Assembly: GCA_022829145.1 (NCBI GenBank)
Contig: CM040758.1
Location: forward strand, 16,844,628 to 16,908,627
DNA: 64,000 nucleotides
Direction: 5' to 3'
Source: Albula goreensis
Lineage: Eukaryota; Chordata; Actinopteri; Albuliformes; Albulidae
The translations under genes were made by a program, and so were the position numbers. Of the stretch, positions 12,353-25,360 are shown piece after piece. Under the pieces are notes generated by a model, which was not told where the DNA came from, did no database searches, and saw nothing but the letters and a program-made list of their open reading frames with translations. Within the stretch, counting starts at the first letter, position 1. Each line of letters opens with the position of its first letter.

Positions 12353-14815
12353 AAACATACATCAAAAAGTGACTCATATAGGCTGCCTGTTGTCATTGAC
12401 AGATGTGCACTAGGTTTTGCACAATGTGTGGTGAAGTGCAGGAACAAGGATAATGGTGTGTGAATGGTGGAAAAGCATAGGTACACAAGCGATAGGTGAG
12501 CATAAACAACACGGGAAATTTAAATGCAAATACCATTTAAAATATGCAACAATATAATACTCCATTTGGTGAACATCAAAAGGAAATTGCTGTGGAGGAT
12601 GGTTTGTCGAACTCTTGAGAAACGCTGTCAGAATGAAATTATTTCCATGGTTGATCTTTCTGGGTAAGGAGGTGGAGTTTCTGTTCACACATGTGAATGA
12701 TACATTAAAGCAATTACTTCTTAATATAATTCAATTTTTTTCTGGTTTATGTTTTTCACATCAATTGTATAAAAATCAAGGAACAAAAAGTGATGCATTT
12801 TACAGGAAAACGAACCAGTCTTTTTGTTGCTGCTGCTGTTGCTTTTTACTCACATGAGAACAAAGTGCACAGAAAACAAGCTCAGATGCTTTTTAACCAT
12901 GCCACGTGACATTACTGAGAATATCTTCACTGTGACTGATGGCGCTTTCTTGGGCCAGAAATCCCTTCTCTCAGCAAAAACAAGTACTTACATCATATTA
13001 CAGATCAGGCCTGGTCGGCTGTGCACTCTCTGTACAGTGGCAGGGTCCCATATGGCCAGCATGTCACTGACAGTACTAGCATAATCTCTACAGCTAACAA
13101 AGAGAAGCTTGAGCTTTCAAAGACTCACAGTCTTTTCTCATTGATGTCCTATATACAAACCAGATTTTTAGCTCCAGCATCACTTCTTTCCTTCCTTTGT
13201 ACTTTGTAAGTTCCGGGTGTGTCTTTGTTGTTATACTTGCTGTGGGGGCTTCATAAATACTCATAATGAACAACTAAATCAAATTCATGAATCAACAGAA
13301 GTTTTAATGCTAAGAATGTATTTGCATTCTTGTTTCTTTTTGCTTAGTATCCACACAAGTTCTCGGATGTGCATACGTCTGTTAAATTCAGAATACAGAA
13401 ATCTCTGCATAATACAGAATCTATGGTCAGCTGTTCTGTCGGTTGTAACTAGAGTAATGTGGAATGGGAAACTCTGTGATATCATGAATATCCGAACAGT
13501 GGTATCCTTACAGAGTCAGAAAAGTTGGTCTATAAGAGAGTTTCAACACCCATACCCCAAACCTCTGAACCCAGCCTAGACCAGTAGGACAGTAACCAGT
13601 ATTTATTAACTTAGGGTAGCCTTAACCTAAACCTAATATACTAACATTTCCCAAACAGATGCAAAAGTATACACATAACCAATTATTAAAACATGTTCAA
13701 GTGTATGTATGACCTAGCATAGATTGCACATAACCACAATATATTCAGCATTACTTTAACAATGGCAAAATGAATTTCATTCATCATTCATTTGTACGAA
13801 ATGAATGTTACGAGTATAAAACAAAGGAAATGCTCCGCAGGACCATTTGTACTTTAAAAAAAAGAAAATTATTGAATCATGCTCTGATGATGGTAAGTTG
13901 ACTGTAAGGATGGTGTTAATAAATGAGTGACTCTTTGAAAGTTTTCAGACTGCAAGAATATACTTTATATTAAAATCATTACATTTGTTACGCACTTGAA
14001 TATACCTCCTGAATATGTTAGCATCAACACAGTTCTTCTCTTAAGAGCAGAACACATTGATGAGCTCAGATTACTGATAACATGTGGTGGCACCACCCAT
14101 CCATGATACCTCATTGATGAGTGACTTTTCAAAACTGTTTGATCCCTGATGAACCATATGGGAATTTGCTGTCAAGCCACAGAGTCCAGTTCAGATGCCT
14201 CCACAGAGTTGAGATTCAAACTTTTGGCTGTTGTATTTTATTTTGAGTTGTGGTAATGTTACTCAAAGGAAATCATGGACAATTAAATTTATAATGATAA
14301 CAAAAGGGTGAGAAGAAGCAAGATTCACCTATTTTTTTCCACACAAAAACCATGTCTCCATGCACAAGTTCCATGTTATGCATCCTAAAGCCTTGATCTC
14401 AAAAGAGGGCTGGCTGGAGATCGTTGATTCTGTGGTACATATGCCTGCCATGGACACGAGTATTCTTCAGTCCTTGAGCAAGCAGGTCTGAAGGAAACAA
14501 GTCAGGGCAGAAGGATGGGTGTGTGTGTGGGTGTGGGCCGGTAGCAGGTTGGGGGATACACACACATTGGGAGCTTTTGTTATTCAGAGTGAGCAAAAAT
14601 GTTTAGAAATTCATGAGTGCTCTGTGGTATCGGTTCCCCCACTGCGACGACGGCAGCTGCTACATGCCACCAGAAGGGAATGACATTTCCAGAAACATAA
14701 ACGGATAAATTGAAATTGTTTTGCTCAGTGTACCTTTCGGATTTTCAAAGAGCACATCCTGGGTCTCATTTCGGCTTTGTGCAAAGGGCAAAATGAGGGA
14801 GACTATTAAGCTGGA

Positions 14816-14817
<2 letters not shown>
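12353..14817. other. Gene-free stretch
   Basis: No supportable gene. Small GCT/GTT runs lie near 12829-12843, and a TTAGGG/CCTAA-like patch lies near 13612-13640 that is too short to call an interstitial telomere. G/T-rich sequence at 14517-14540 precedes the TG array further on. The open frames are short and unrelated to known families. Confidence 0.5.
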
Positions 14818-14858
<41 letters not shown>

Positions 14859-14878
14859 CATATATACATTTTTTTTTT
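14818..14878 (+). repeat. Compound (GT)n(TA)n microsatellite with a T tail
   Basis: About 30 bases of GT are followed by TA repeats interrupted by single CA steps, then 10 T. The alternating purine-pyrimidine part can form Z-DNA. It explains the alternating Y/I and T/H open frames on the two strands. Confidence 0.95.
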
Positions 14879-15396
14879 CTTTTCTGAAAATTGTTGATTG
14901 CCAGATAGGAAGCCAGATGAAAAGTAGTTTGATTATGAGCCACAATAATAAGAGCACTCTTAAAACAAAGGAAAGGTCACCTAGAAAATTTCCAATACAT
15001 GATGTTATTTTACTTTCCCCAACCCATAGCCCTGTACAGCTGTTTGATTCGGCTGAATTCATTGATTGTGTATGTAACTGTCTCGCAGAGAAGTGCTTGA
15101 AAACAGTGACCTTTTTACAATGAGACTGAACCTCCACAGCAAGACCTGCTGGAATTCTTTAATGCTGTCCGACCATATTTGATGGCTTCACCTCTGCTGA
15201 TTCCTTTAATGCAGCATTGAACACATAAGAACGCCTGTCTTTGTTTCTCACCATGAAATCTTCATTTCAAATCATGCAGTCTTCACAGCCTAATGCTGCA
15301 TTTCATAGGATGGATAGCTAATTTATGTAAATTGACTCAGGAGATGTATAATGTATTCCACAGTGCCAGAATAGAGCAAACGCGAGAATAGATTTT

Positions 15397-15426
15397 ACAC
15401 ACACAGACACACAGACACACACGCGT

Positions 15427-15475
<49 letters not shown>

Positions 15476-15489
15476 CACACACACACACA
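15397..15489 (+). repeat. Interrupted (AC)n microsatellite
   Basis: About 93 bases of AC repeats carry several interruptions: ACAG steps at the start, a GCGTGC near 15423-15428 and a single G near 15469. Interruptions usually mean an older, more stable array than a pure one. Confidence 0.96.
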
Positions 15490-18400
15490 TGCAAACATAT
15501 ATAGATGAGCAGGCCCATCCTCTGTAAGGCATGCAGCTTCCCATCACGCTCTTTCTGTCACACACACTCACTTACTCAATGCTGTTAAACCACCTGTAGC
15601 CCTGTAAACAAAGGAAGGGGGAGGAAGGAGAGAATGGGGGCTCTGACATATAACTTAGGACTTCAGGGAAAAGGGATAACACTCAATAATCACTGTAAAT
15701 GAAGGGTTCACACACTCTTAATGAAAATGATAGCTTGCAGCTGAGTGGTGAGCCAGTACAAAGAATAGCTGGACGAGGAGGAGTGATTTATTTAGATATT
15801 AGCGTATGTGGTGAAAACTGTGGTTGATGATAGTGGCTTGTCAAGCAGGGCAGCGAGTGGCTGGTGGAATTGCTTAATTTGCCAAGTGTTTTGTGAAGTG
15901 CCAAGGGACAGCAGATAGAGTGGGAAACTTTCAAAGTAGGAAAAAGGGTGGGATAATGACATTGAGAGATTGAAGATTTTATTTAAATAAAGGAAGTTGG
16001 ACAGACGATTACTTACGTCTCCCGGGCTGAGAAACATCACAGAAAAATCAAATTAAAACCCTGTCCTGGGATGAAAAACACAAAAACCCTGATAAAATAT
16101 GGCTTTTCTGAATAAAAAAAAGATGACAACTAAGTCAATTTCCTAAGCAGCAAAATGTGAAATACCATAATGCAAGGGGTGGAACAGCTCCCTGACTCCT
16201 CTCAAAGGTAAGTAGTAAAATAAAATCTCAAAACAATAGCTCTTTGCCTGGAAATGTTGCCTTTATACACGTGAAACTTACATTGTGTAATTAACGGGAA
16301 GGTATTTATACACTTCCCGGAGTGGATCCTCCAGAGTAACTCACAATGAGGTAGAGCAGAAGTGTATTCACCTGATAAACATGAGCTACAGTGCTAGACC
16401 TGAATAGCAACATTACCAGACAATTCAAAGCTGTGAGATCTTGCCCAGAGTTTATTTTCACAACTAAAAGTCTTTGTTGGTAGAGTAGTTGCAATTTTGC
16501 CCTGGAATTAGTTTGACTAATCCTTTTTAAACAAAGTTTCTGATAGGAGCTTTAGATCTGAGAAATAGCTTAGGGGAGAGAAAAAAATCCAAATTATGTT
16601 GTTATCTTTTCTCTATTTAATCACCTCTGGCAGATAATCTTGGCAGAAAATATGTTCTGATAACCTAATTTGAAAGAACATAATAACATCTTATCTCCTT
16701 GCTATGTTAATAAGTAATAATTTGTTCAGCTGTTTTTAAATTGGGATGTTAATTTGTCTAAATATGAGTTGATTAGCCAATCTGTTTAGTTGCATTTCCG
16801 CATTTAGGTAAAAGCCATTAATGCAAAATAGACAATGGCTGATGAAATGGGCATTTCTGTGTTTTTCTGTCGCTGTTCTGTGTATTGTATTTGCTTGTGG
16901 TTGTGCTGGCAGATTTCTTGTTGATGGTTTTGTTCTTGCTGGTGGTGGAGTTGTAACTGTTGCTTATGCTGGTATTGCTGTGGATAAGTTTTACTTCTCT
17001 TGCTGTTGGCGGGTGTTGTGAGAGCACTGATCCATACTTGTAAACATTTACTACAGCCAAGCAGCCAAGCATCTGAGTGAACCAGCATTTACAGTATACA
17101 CTGTGAAATGGTCGGTGTTGAATAGGCTCTAATAAAGTACATTTTACTCAGTACATATGGTCCCTATTGTTCTCATCCAAGGTCTGATAAATTAACACTA
17201 CATTTTATTTTGTATCGGCACCATATATTGTAACAGCATAGATTAACAATAAAATTACAGTACAGTCCAAGTACAGCCAGAAATGAGACAGCAATTCAAG
17301 CCTTGAAATTTGTTGGGCATTTCAGTTAAACTTGAGTATATGTTCCACTGGCAGCATATCATAAGTACAAAGGAGAATTTCTTGTATATCTTGACTTCAT
17401 TTAGCCATTTTTTTCTAGTATGGAACAACAAGACATCCTTAAAAATGAGATGGTCACAAATGTGTTTTTTTTTTTTTGATTATTTAAATTGTTATTTGCT
17501 TCAATCACAAGGGATTATCACCCAAAGGGATTATCTATGAGAGTTCAGGTAGATGATGTCTCTCTCAATAAAACAGAAGTTCAGAATGGCTTTAAGGGTG
17601 AGGGATGGCATGCAATTGATTAACTGTGACCTTTCCAGCAACAACCCCCCCCCAGACTTCCTCCCAAACATCCCAAAAACAACCTTACAGCCCGAACATA
17701 ACCAGCCCTAGAGCTTTGATCCTACACTCAACGTCTAGCAGTCTAATCTCACACACTCACACACACATACACAACCTAGTTTCATTGGGTAAATACACCA
17801 GTCCTGCAGGCTAGAGTGCTGTGTGCTTTAAGGTAGAGAGCACATGTTTCGCATTCAGTTGATAAATAAATCATTGCCAAGCTGATGATCTCTCCATCTC
17901 AAGCTGTTACTATGATGTGAATACACTGGAATGGAATGGGGTCCCAACCCACATCCACCCCCCGCTCCCCATACCCCCACCCCTCTTCCTTATCTAGAAA
18001 GTAATACATGCTGCAATTCTTGATCAATTTTCCAGGCATTTTCCCTTTTTCATTTGCTTTTACTTTTGGATTACTTTAAAACACTTCTGAGTAATAATAG
18101 GTATTTCAGACAGAATGCAAATACATCCCATTGCCTCTTACCCTGCCTTACAATCAAAATCAGAAGAGCTCTATTGGTATAACAAAGCAATGAGGCAAGG
18201 TTGCTCCATTTGATTATGTGGACATGAATGACCAGTCTCAGTCTAGTTTAAAAACATTACATTTCTTGCCAAATTCTTGAAAAGATAACAGCTTAAAAGT
18301 CTGATGGATGGTGATTTTTGTCCTTGTCTACAATTAGGTTCACTGAAAAAATATGTAGCTAGCTAAACTGTATGTACATAACTTGTCAGAACTTGTCAAA

Positions 18401-19639
18401 AATATTTGGTTGCTAGAAACTGTGGATCATGTATCTGCTTGACAGTAAAGACTGTCTATCTTTTCCTTAGCTTCAACATTCCTTGATCTGATCTTTGCAT
18501 CAACTTAAATGGCTCTTATTCACTATGTATGTGAAATGTCAGTTTGTAGCAGGGATCACAGTAGAATTCCAAAACCATTGTTTTATCCTGCAAGAAAGAC
18601 TACCCAATTTTAGTACTTGCACATTTTCGTCTACATAAGGCTCACTGCAAAAATCCAAAAATGTCTACCATCTGTATGAGTAACAGTTTGAATATGTTTT
18701 AACACAAATGTTTTGCTGGAGTTTTGCGTTCTGGATTAACATACTTTCACATGTAAAATGATCTCCCATGGCTTAATGTAGTGAGTAATGGTGGAGTGGG
18801 CCAAATGTCTTTCTTCTGTTAAATGGAGAAGGAATTCTAAATTAATTTATAACTATAATCTGGATTTTAAACCATATCAGTTATGATTTATGTCATTGCT
18901 GTAAACTGGAAATATTAAACGGAAAGCCACAGCCATTATGAGTTTCTTTACCAAAAAGGAGTTGGATGGGAAGCAGAAAATGCAATGGAACCCTGTAATA
19001 ACCTAAGATTTCATACAGAAACATTCACCTCTGGTCAATGAAAACCTTGAAAACTGTTAAATATTTTCCTCTGTTAACATCAATAATCTTGAAAAGCTCC
19101 TTTTAGCACTCTTTTAAATGATGAAGATATAATCTGGCTCTAAATAACTAAAGAGAAAAATGAAAACAGACAGCTCAATTTCCTTTAGCCTGTTATTGCT
19201 CAATGTGTTTGCATTATTACGGTCATAGGTTTGGAGTTTAAACATAAGGGAATGTCTGGTCGTCTGACACCTGCCAAGAGGATGCGATTACAGTCCTGTC
19301 TGCAGATACAGCACATTAGCACTGTCCCCTCTGTGGAACTGAATGGAATTTCAGTGGAGAGAGTGAAGCTTAATCGCAGAATGTGGAAACAATCCTAGAA
19401 TTAATAAGTTTCATCTTATTGTAGCTGAACTGATTCATTCATATGAATTGAGTCAGATTTACTCCTCTGATATGAGAATATGCAAAAATAGTGCCCAGAA
19501 ATATATTTATATTCAAATCAAATTTACCTTTGACACTAAGTCATTTTTGACAGACATTTTGACCATATGAAATGCTGTAACAGAACTGCAGTGTTGATGC
19601 TGCCCATCACCCTCAAAATATTTAAAAATATGATATTTA
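15490..19639. other. Gene-free stretch with minor simple repeats
   Basis: No supportable gene or mobile element. 16860-17030 is a low-complexity GT- and GCTG-rich segment that gives a glutamine/histidine/asparagine-rich frame on the minus strand. There is a 12-T run at 17465-17476, a short C run near 17646-17654 and an AC patch near 17753-17772. The rest is ordinary AT-rich DNA. Confidence 0.5.
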
Positions 19640-19765
19640 GATGACAATTAATTAAGCGTACAACAGTAGTGCCTTTCCTCAAAAAATAAACTGCAAAGGT
19701 TGTAGGGAATGGAACCTGCAAATTTGTTGTTACAAGTCCAGCCATGACCATTATACTACACTATT
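19640..19765 (-). repeat. Degenerate tRNA-derived SINE head
   Basis: On the minus strand the sequence begins with an A-box-like TAGTGTAGTATAATGG at about 19768-19753 and has a B-box-like GCAGGTTCCATTCCC at about 19719-19705. A GGCACTACTGTTGTAC segment follows near 19672-19657. The order matches the head and first body segment of the fish tRNA-derived SINE type also seen at 3919-4101. The downstream 3' end is not clear, so this is a 3'-truncated or strongly diverged copy. It has no coding content. Confidence 0.68.
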
Positions 19766-19999
19766 ATCAATGCCATCAGGGGTATCATGATGTTCTTAAC
19801 TTATTCAATAATTTGTTGAAACCTTGCCCTTCTGACATTTTGAACTTGATTGTAAATTATCATGGTTACTTTTATTCTTATCACTTAAAACATCATGTGC
19901 TGTAAGGGGTCCACCTGCTAACTGGATAGTGAAACAAGTCATTTGCATAACCTGTCTTGTCATAAAAGTATACTTTCAGTTTTATCCTTTTGAGAGTGT

Positions 20000-20330
20000 G
20001 GCCTGTTGAAAAGACATTACGTGTTCGTTCTGAAATCTCTCTTAATTCCCTGATTGTGGTGGCCAGCGCCTCTCGCGGAAACAGGAACATTTTGTGCAAG
20101 GTTTCGTCTGTCCTCATAACTACTGTTTTTAATGGCTTTCATGCTCTGTTACTTCACCAATCAATTGTTCTCGAAATCTAATATCAATAACTCTGTGAGT
20201 CACACTTACTGCGGATGACTCAGTCTTTCTCTGCTCACCACTGTGCTTCAGCTGAGACAGTAACACAGTGGATCCAGTGAGATCCGTATGCATCACTTTT
20301 CTGACATGTGGCATAATCAGGGGGTGTTTT
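20000..20330. promoter_or_regulatory. Candidate noncoding regulatory block with paired AP-1-type sites
   Basis: Mixed-complexity sequence with several CpGs and no useful frame. It contains two perfect AP-1-type heptamers, TGAGTCA at 20196-20202 and TGACTCA at 20216-20222, exactly 20 bp apart (about two helical turns), and a CCAATCAATTG phrase at about 20157-20167. The texture resembles a vertebrate enhancer. Neither conservation nor activity is shown by sequence alone. Confidence 0.28.
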
Positions 20331-20977
20331 ATTCCACCCAGCTCAATGCAGACATAATGAGAAACCTTTTGGGTATTTGACGATATGCATCACTAAGCTA
20401 CGTTTCATTTACATTCAGCATCATACTTTAAAGCTTAAAAACTATGGATGACGGCACTTCTGTCTATCTATGGAATACCCAATACCCCTTTCTCTTTGTC
20501 TGATTCAGACCCCTACCCCATCCTCCCGATAACAGCTTTAGCTATTGAAGGTGGCATGTTCTATATTTACTGTACAAATACAGTTAGCCAGTTTGTTTAA
20601 CACTGAGACAGAAGTTTAGAAGTTTTCATGAAAATTAAATTCCGGTCAACATCTTTGGTAAATTATAGTACTTCACATGATTTATTTGATCTGTACATAC
20701 AGTACTCCACCAAGGTTTGAGCATAAGCAGCCATTTGGTGCTTCTAATTAACTTTCTTCGCAGTGCAGCTGACTATGTAACCAACAGAAGGGTTACCAAA
20801 TGATATGGGGTTACATGTCCCAGCCTATTGTAATAAAAGTCAGTTTAAATTCACAAAGCAATGCAAGTTCCATTGCATTGTGGAACGTGCACATAATAAA
20901 TACATTGTCAGGACCTGGAGGCAGATATATGAAAATGTGTGAGAATAAAAGGACGTCTCAGACCATAATTCACCGGC

Positions 20978-21013
20978 ATAGCTGTTCTAAGTTGTATAGC
21001 TGTTCTAAGATGT
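20978..21013 (+). repeat. 18-bp tandem duplication, two units
   Basis: The unit ATAGCTGTTCTAAGTTGT is followed directly by a copy differing at one base. This is a small local duplication with no coding consequence. Confidence 0.9.
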
Positions 21014-22199
21014 AAGATAGCCTGCAAACCCAGGGGGTGCAGTGTGTTACTCAGACTGGCAGTAATTGCTTTCATCTGCAATGTATACGAGCTGCAGTGA
21101 TCACAGACACTAGGCAAATCATAACAACACAGCTACTACTTTTGCTCTTGAAGATTCTTTTCAGGTATTTGGAAATGTAATTGTCACAAAACAACAAGGA
21201 TTATATTGTATCTCATTTGGTAAAGAAGACAGGATCATTTTCTTTATACTGTGGGCCCTTTTGAATCTAATCACAGGCAAGAAATAATAACAATGAAACC
21301 TCAACATGCAAATTATCAGTCAATCACATTGCATTACAGGCAATTTAACGGTTGTTGCTATAGTTTCCTAAAGCAGGGAAACCCCAAAGCTCTTACCAAA
21401 TAATTAAGTCAGTTTTTCCCTTTCATATGAATGTTTATTAAAGTGGAGATATCATAAAAATAAAATGTCAGGGTGTTATTTTCTTACACAGGAGACACTG
21501 GGAAGCCTGTGGAATAGGGGATTCAGATGTCTGAGGCTCTTTTTCTTCATCTGTAGTTCAGAATATCTTATCTATTTACTTAATCATCTGCCTAACCTAT
21601 CCTCAGTCCATTCACATGAGTCGAACTGTTTAATTACAGTTGCATATTGGAGACTACATGATATTTTCATCAAGAAGAAAGTCTATGGTGGAAGCATTGA
21701 AATCAGAGCCACCATTAGACTTCTTACAAGTCTCTTCAGGTCCATTTGCATCTTATTTCAGGAAAGAATGGACTCAAGTTCCCAGAATGCATAAATTAGA
21801 TTTTTTTTTTTCATGTAGAGGAGACCAGCAGAGTTTGAACGGATCCTTTTTAACAGTGTTCTGAACAAAAAACAACATCCCAGCAGCTCATTTAAGAGGG
21901 AGCCTGGATTAGAGACTAAATAAAATAAAACTTTGCTGGAAACACAGAGGCACCATGTTAGGCTGTGTAAGAAAGATCCACAATTCATTTTATCTCTACT
22001 GAAGTGCTTGTTTTTATTTCTCTCTGACATTGTTTCTCTTTTGCTAAGAAAACAATCAGGTAGTTATGTAGACCTTGCGGCCGCAGCGTGCTGGGAGCAT
22101 TTCAAAGATTTCAAATGTTTCACATTCCAAAAGATCTTCTGAAATGTAGAGAATTGTTGAATTGAGGCAGTGAGATACTAGGAGAATGCATGCAGGGGT
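21014..22199. other. Gene-free stretch
   Basis: No supportable gene. A CpG-containing patch with a GCGGCCGC site lies at about 22077-22085 and is followed by repeated ATTTCAAAGATTTCAAATG-like sequence (22098-22117). A 10-T run lies near 21799-21810. Short frames overlap on both strands and match nothing I know. Confidence 0.5.
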
Positions 22200-22720
22200 G
22201 TCAGGGATAGGTGGGTGGAGGCTGTGGTGGTGGCCCACACTGAGATCTTGCCCATCATGCTCTTATTCCACGACTGCGTGACGGGTTCGAGCAGTGTGAC
22301 GCTGCATCAAAGACGGCCCGGTACAAAGGCTCTGGGTGGAGGAGGGGCGGGAGGGGGGAAGGCAAACACACAGCTCCTCCGAACAGGTATCTGCTCCATG
22401 CAGAATGTGTGCCATGACTGTGCACCATATGATTAGAGCTGTACAGCCAGGCACGCATGAATAATTCATCCCTAAGGAGCTGCATCGCGAAGGGGCACCC
22501 TTCTTGTCCACAGCGACCTGCCGCTCTGAGAGACACTTGTTCCGCATGGCGGATCACTGTGGATCCAGCGTGTTGTGGCTCAGTGAGGGGACGTGTCATC
22601 GAACCCCCTGATACACCACTCGGGCCCTGCCCACCTCTGACCCCATACCCAGTGCATTTAGCAGGAACCTGCCGGCATCACAGCCACGGTATCTCAGGAT
22701 GAATAAATACTAGAATTAGC
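22200..22720. promoter_or_regulatory. CpG-enriched noncoding block
   Basis: By hand count about 22 CpGs lie between 22261 and 22690, several times the local background, with a clearly higher GC content. The observed/expected ratio I estimate is near 0.65. A G-rich run (GGAGGGGCGGGAGGGG) sits at about 22339-22354. Frames are open on both strands here simply because of base composition. It could be an unmethylated regulatory island, an enhancer, or a promoter of an unseen noncoding transcript; no TATA box or initiator was distinctive. Confidence 0.35.
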
Positions 22721-22963
22721 ACTGCGGTCACTCCCTGTTTACATTACCATGAGGAGGCTCTTACAACCCCTCTGCCTGCAGCAGAGGCTGAGGGTTTAAA
22801 GAGCGAAGAAAACACTGGGATGGATGGCTTCTCTCCCCAGTGCAAAGAGGACCACGTGCTCCGTCTCAAAGGTTGAGTCTGAATAACAGAGCACTGTGCT
22901 GTGAAAAGCAGTGAGAGACATCCCTTCAGAAAAAGTACTTACAATCTGAAATCTGCATTTGTG

Positions 22964-23005
<42 letters not shown>

Positions 23006-24904
23006 CCCACTTTGTTATTTATACTGTTTCTAAACACAAGACCACCATTTGAAAAAAACTAATTTGAAAGGACTCACATTCAGAAGAAACTAAATCTCTG
23101 CTAAAATGTCAAATAACAAGACTATACTGCTATATTATGAGAGCTGCAGGGACAGGGTGAGAGGGACAGGAATAGATGGACCACAACACAGCACAAAGCA
23201 CAATATGTACCTCCATGAACCAGCCTCAACTGAAATGTAACAATTAAAGCCTCACAAAACTGTTATTTATTTTTGGTCTTAAATTCACAAACCACTGGAA
23301 ATCAAGGCCAGTGTGAAATAATGCATACCCTGGAGCATATCACCTGGATTCCTAAGGAGTAGAAGAAAGGAAAACAGTCTGATGTGCCATCTCTCACTCT
23401 TTTTGCTACACCAGGCCAGGTCTATCTGTTAAACATGGAGGTTGATGGGCTCTGTGATGGGAAGCCATGTTGAGAGACTCCTCAGATCTGTAATCTGAGC
23501 ATTTTTGGTTTTGTGAAAAGGTGCCTTAGCAGATGGGGTAGATGAAGTTGGCTGGGTGTGCGCATCACTAAGCAAAAGCAGGTGACAGTCAGTTGTGTCA
23601 TACCATGACATTGACCACTCTGGACAGACTACTACCTGCAGTCTGGCAGCTCCAACTGCGCGTGAGCTGATCTCCTCCAGAGCAATGGCTATGTGGCTCA
23701 GCTCGTGGCCTGTGGAGAGTCAAGTGGGTGAATGCTGGGACACGATGCCTGATTATCAGCAGTCTCTCAAACTGACGGAGGCCACAGTGCTGAAGCCTGT
23801 TTAAAAATGTAAGTATGCATGTTAATTTAGTTAATTTAAAGGAGACACACAATCTATTTCATATATACTATGAGTGATTTGTATTTCAGGCATGGAAGTA
23901 ATTTTTAACTGCACAGAACATGACATTTGTCCTCAGTTTTTGAAAAGGAAAACAAAACAAAACAGTAGCTGTTACACATGAAGTCTTCCCATGGGAAAAG
24001 AAAAAGGAAGAGTAACCCGGTCACCCTTGGAAATACTGGTTGTGTCTGTTCTTATACTTTAAAACACAAAAAGACAAATAAACCTTGGGGGCCTCTCCTG
24101 GCATTTGCGCCTGTGCTGTAGATGCCGAGGCTGTTGTTTCCTTCCGCTTGTCCGGTGTCAGACTTGTGTGGAATGTTTTCCGCTTAAGATTTTTTCTGAG
24201 GTGAGTCTGATGTCCACTGTGGGGTGACCTCTATGCTCCTCTGCTCTGCACTTCTTTAGACCATGTTTGCCCCCCTCCTTCTCCCTTCTCTTTTGATTTT
24301 AACAGTACAACTGTAGCAAGTGAAATCATGGTTTAGCCATGAATAACAGGATATATAGAAATATCATTGGACTATGGAATTTTGACTGAATATGGCATAC
24401 TTTTTTGAAAAGGGTAGTGCCTTTTTTGTTGTTGTATGTACTATTTTTACTAATATTTTGATAAGTAAAGAAATATTTATAACTGTAATTGCTGCTGTAA
24501 TTACTCTGGCAATAAGAGCTTGTTGCTCTGTAACTGCAATGTAGGTAACCAGTAATAAGCAGAGGCAATGTTATTTATTTCACATGTGAAATGAGTCCAA
24601 ATCAGTTGCATTTCAGCACCTTCTACGTTATCTACCATTGTTGCACATGGGCATAAAATCTACATTTTACAGTGTAGCAACATTTGTATGTACACAGGAT
24701 GAAATAATATGTGTCAGAGCAGGCCTTGTGCCTCATACTTAATTATACATGTAAATAAGAGCACTATTGACTTTTTACTGTACCTACATTGCAATTAACC
24801 ATTATTGACCTTCAAAATTAAATTTTTTACATTTTTTTCCTTTTTACATCCCAATTTGAAACGGCCATTTCTATTTATAAGCCTATCAATATAATACTTG
24901 TCAC
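22721..24904. other. Gene-free stretch with one CA array
   Basis: An (AC)n array of about 37 bases lies at 22968-23004. The segment at about 23600-23800 has a GTGGCTCAGCTCGTGG phrase (23694-23709) that could be an old tRNA-like remnant, but no second box supports it. Nothing else is recognised. Confidence 0.5.
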
Positions 24905-25360
24905 TGTAATGACGGGCATGCCCCCTCTTTCAAAGAGCGTACTGCCAGCCGCCTCGTCTCCTCACTCAGCAGTCCACCACCTGACTTGCACCTTAGGGGC
25001 TGTTCTTTCACGAAGAGGGCGGTGGAAACTCTGCCAGCTGAAACCATAGCAACAGCATGGCCAATTATTCACTGTCCTGAGGGACTTGTGGCCAAGTCAG
25101 CATTGGGGCAGTCAGGACTGGAGAGTGGACTGTGGGGCCCACAGATGGACCTGCCAACTGGGAGTTCCTGACGTCAAAAACACCTCCCCTACCTCCCCCG
25201 CTCTTTTACCTCCCAGCTTTTAATTTAGAGAAGCAAGCGACTTGTAATTAGTCCCATTTAAAGGTGCCCCTTAGCCAACTTTTCAAAGGGAGGCACATTC
25301 ACTTGGTGCACATAGATACACAGAGAGCTAGCCACAGCTGCAGTGAATTCACCCAACCAA
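24905..25360. promoter_or_regulatory. Candidate noncoding regulatory block with a CRE
   Basis: Higher GC and CpG content than the flanks, and no supportable frame. A perfect palindromic cAMP-response element, TGACGTCA, lies at 25169-25176. AATTTAGAG and TGTAATTAGTCC phrases follow at about 25222-25254, and a CCCATTTAAAGGTGCCCC phrase at about 25253-25270. The mix of homeodomain-like and CRE motifs resembles a developmental enhancer. This is inference from texture and motifs. Confidence 0.3.

Noticed and set aside
13560-13640. TTAGGG and CCTAA-like words suggesting an interstitial telomere
   Set aside because: Only isolated, imperfect units; no tandem TTAGGG array.
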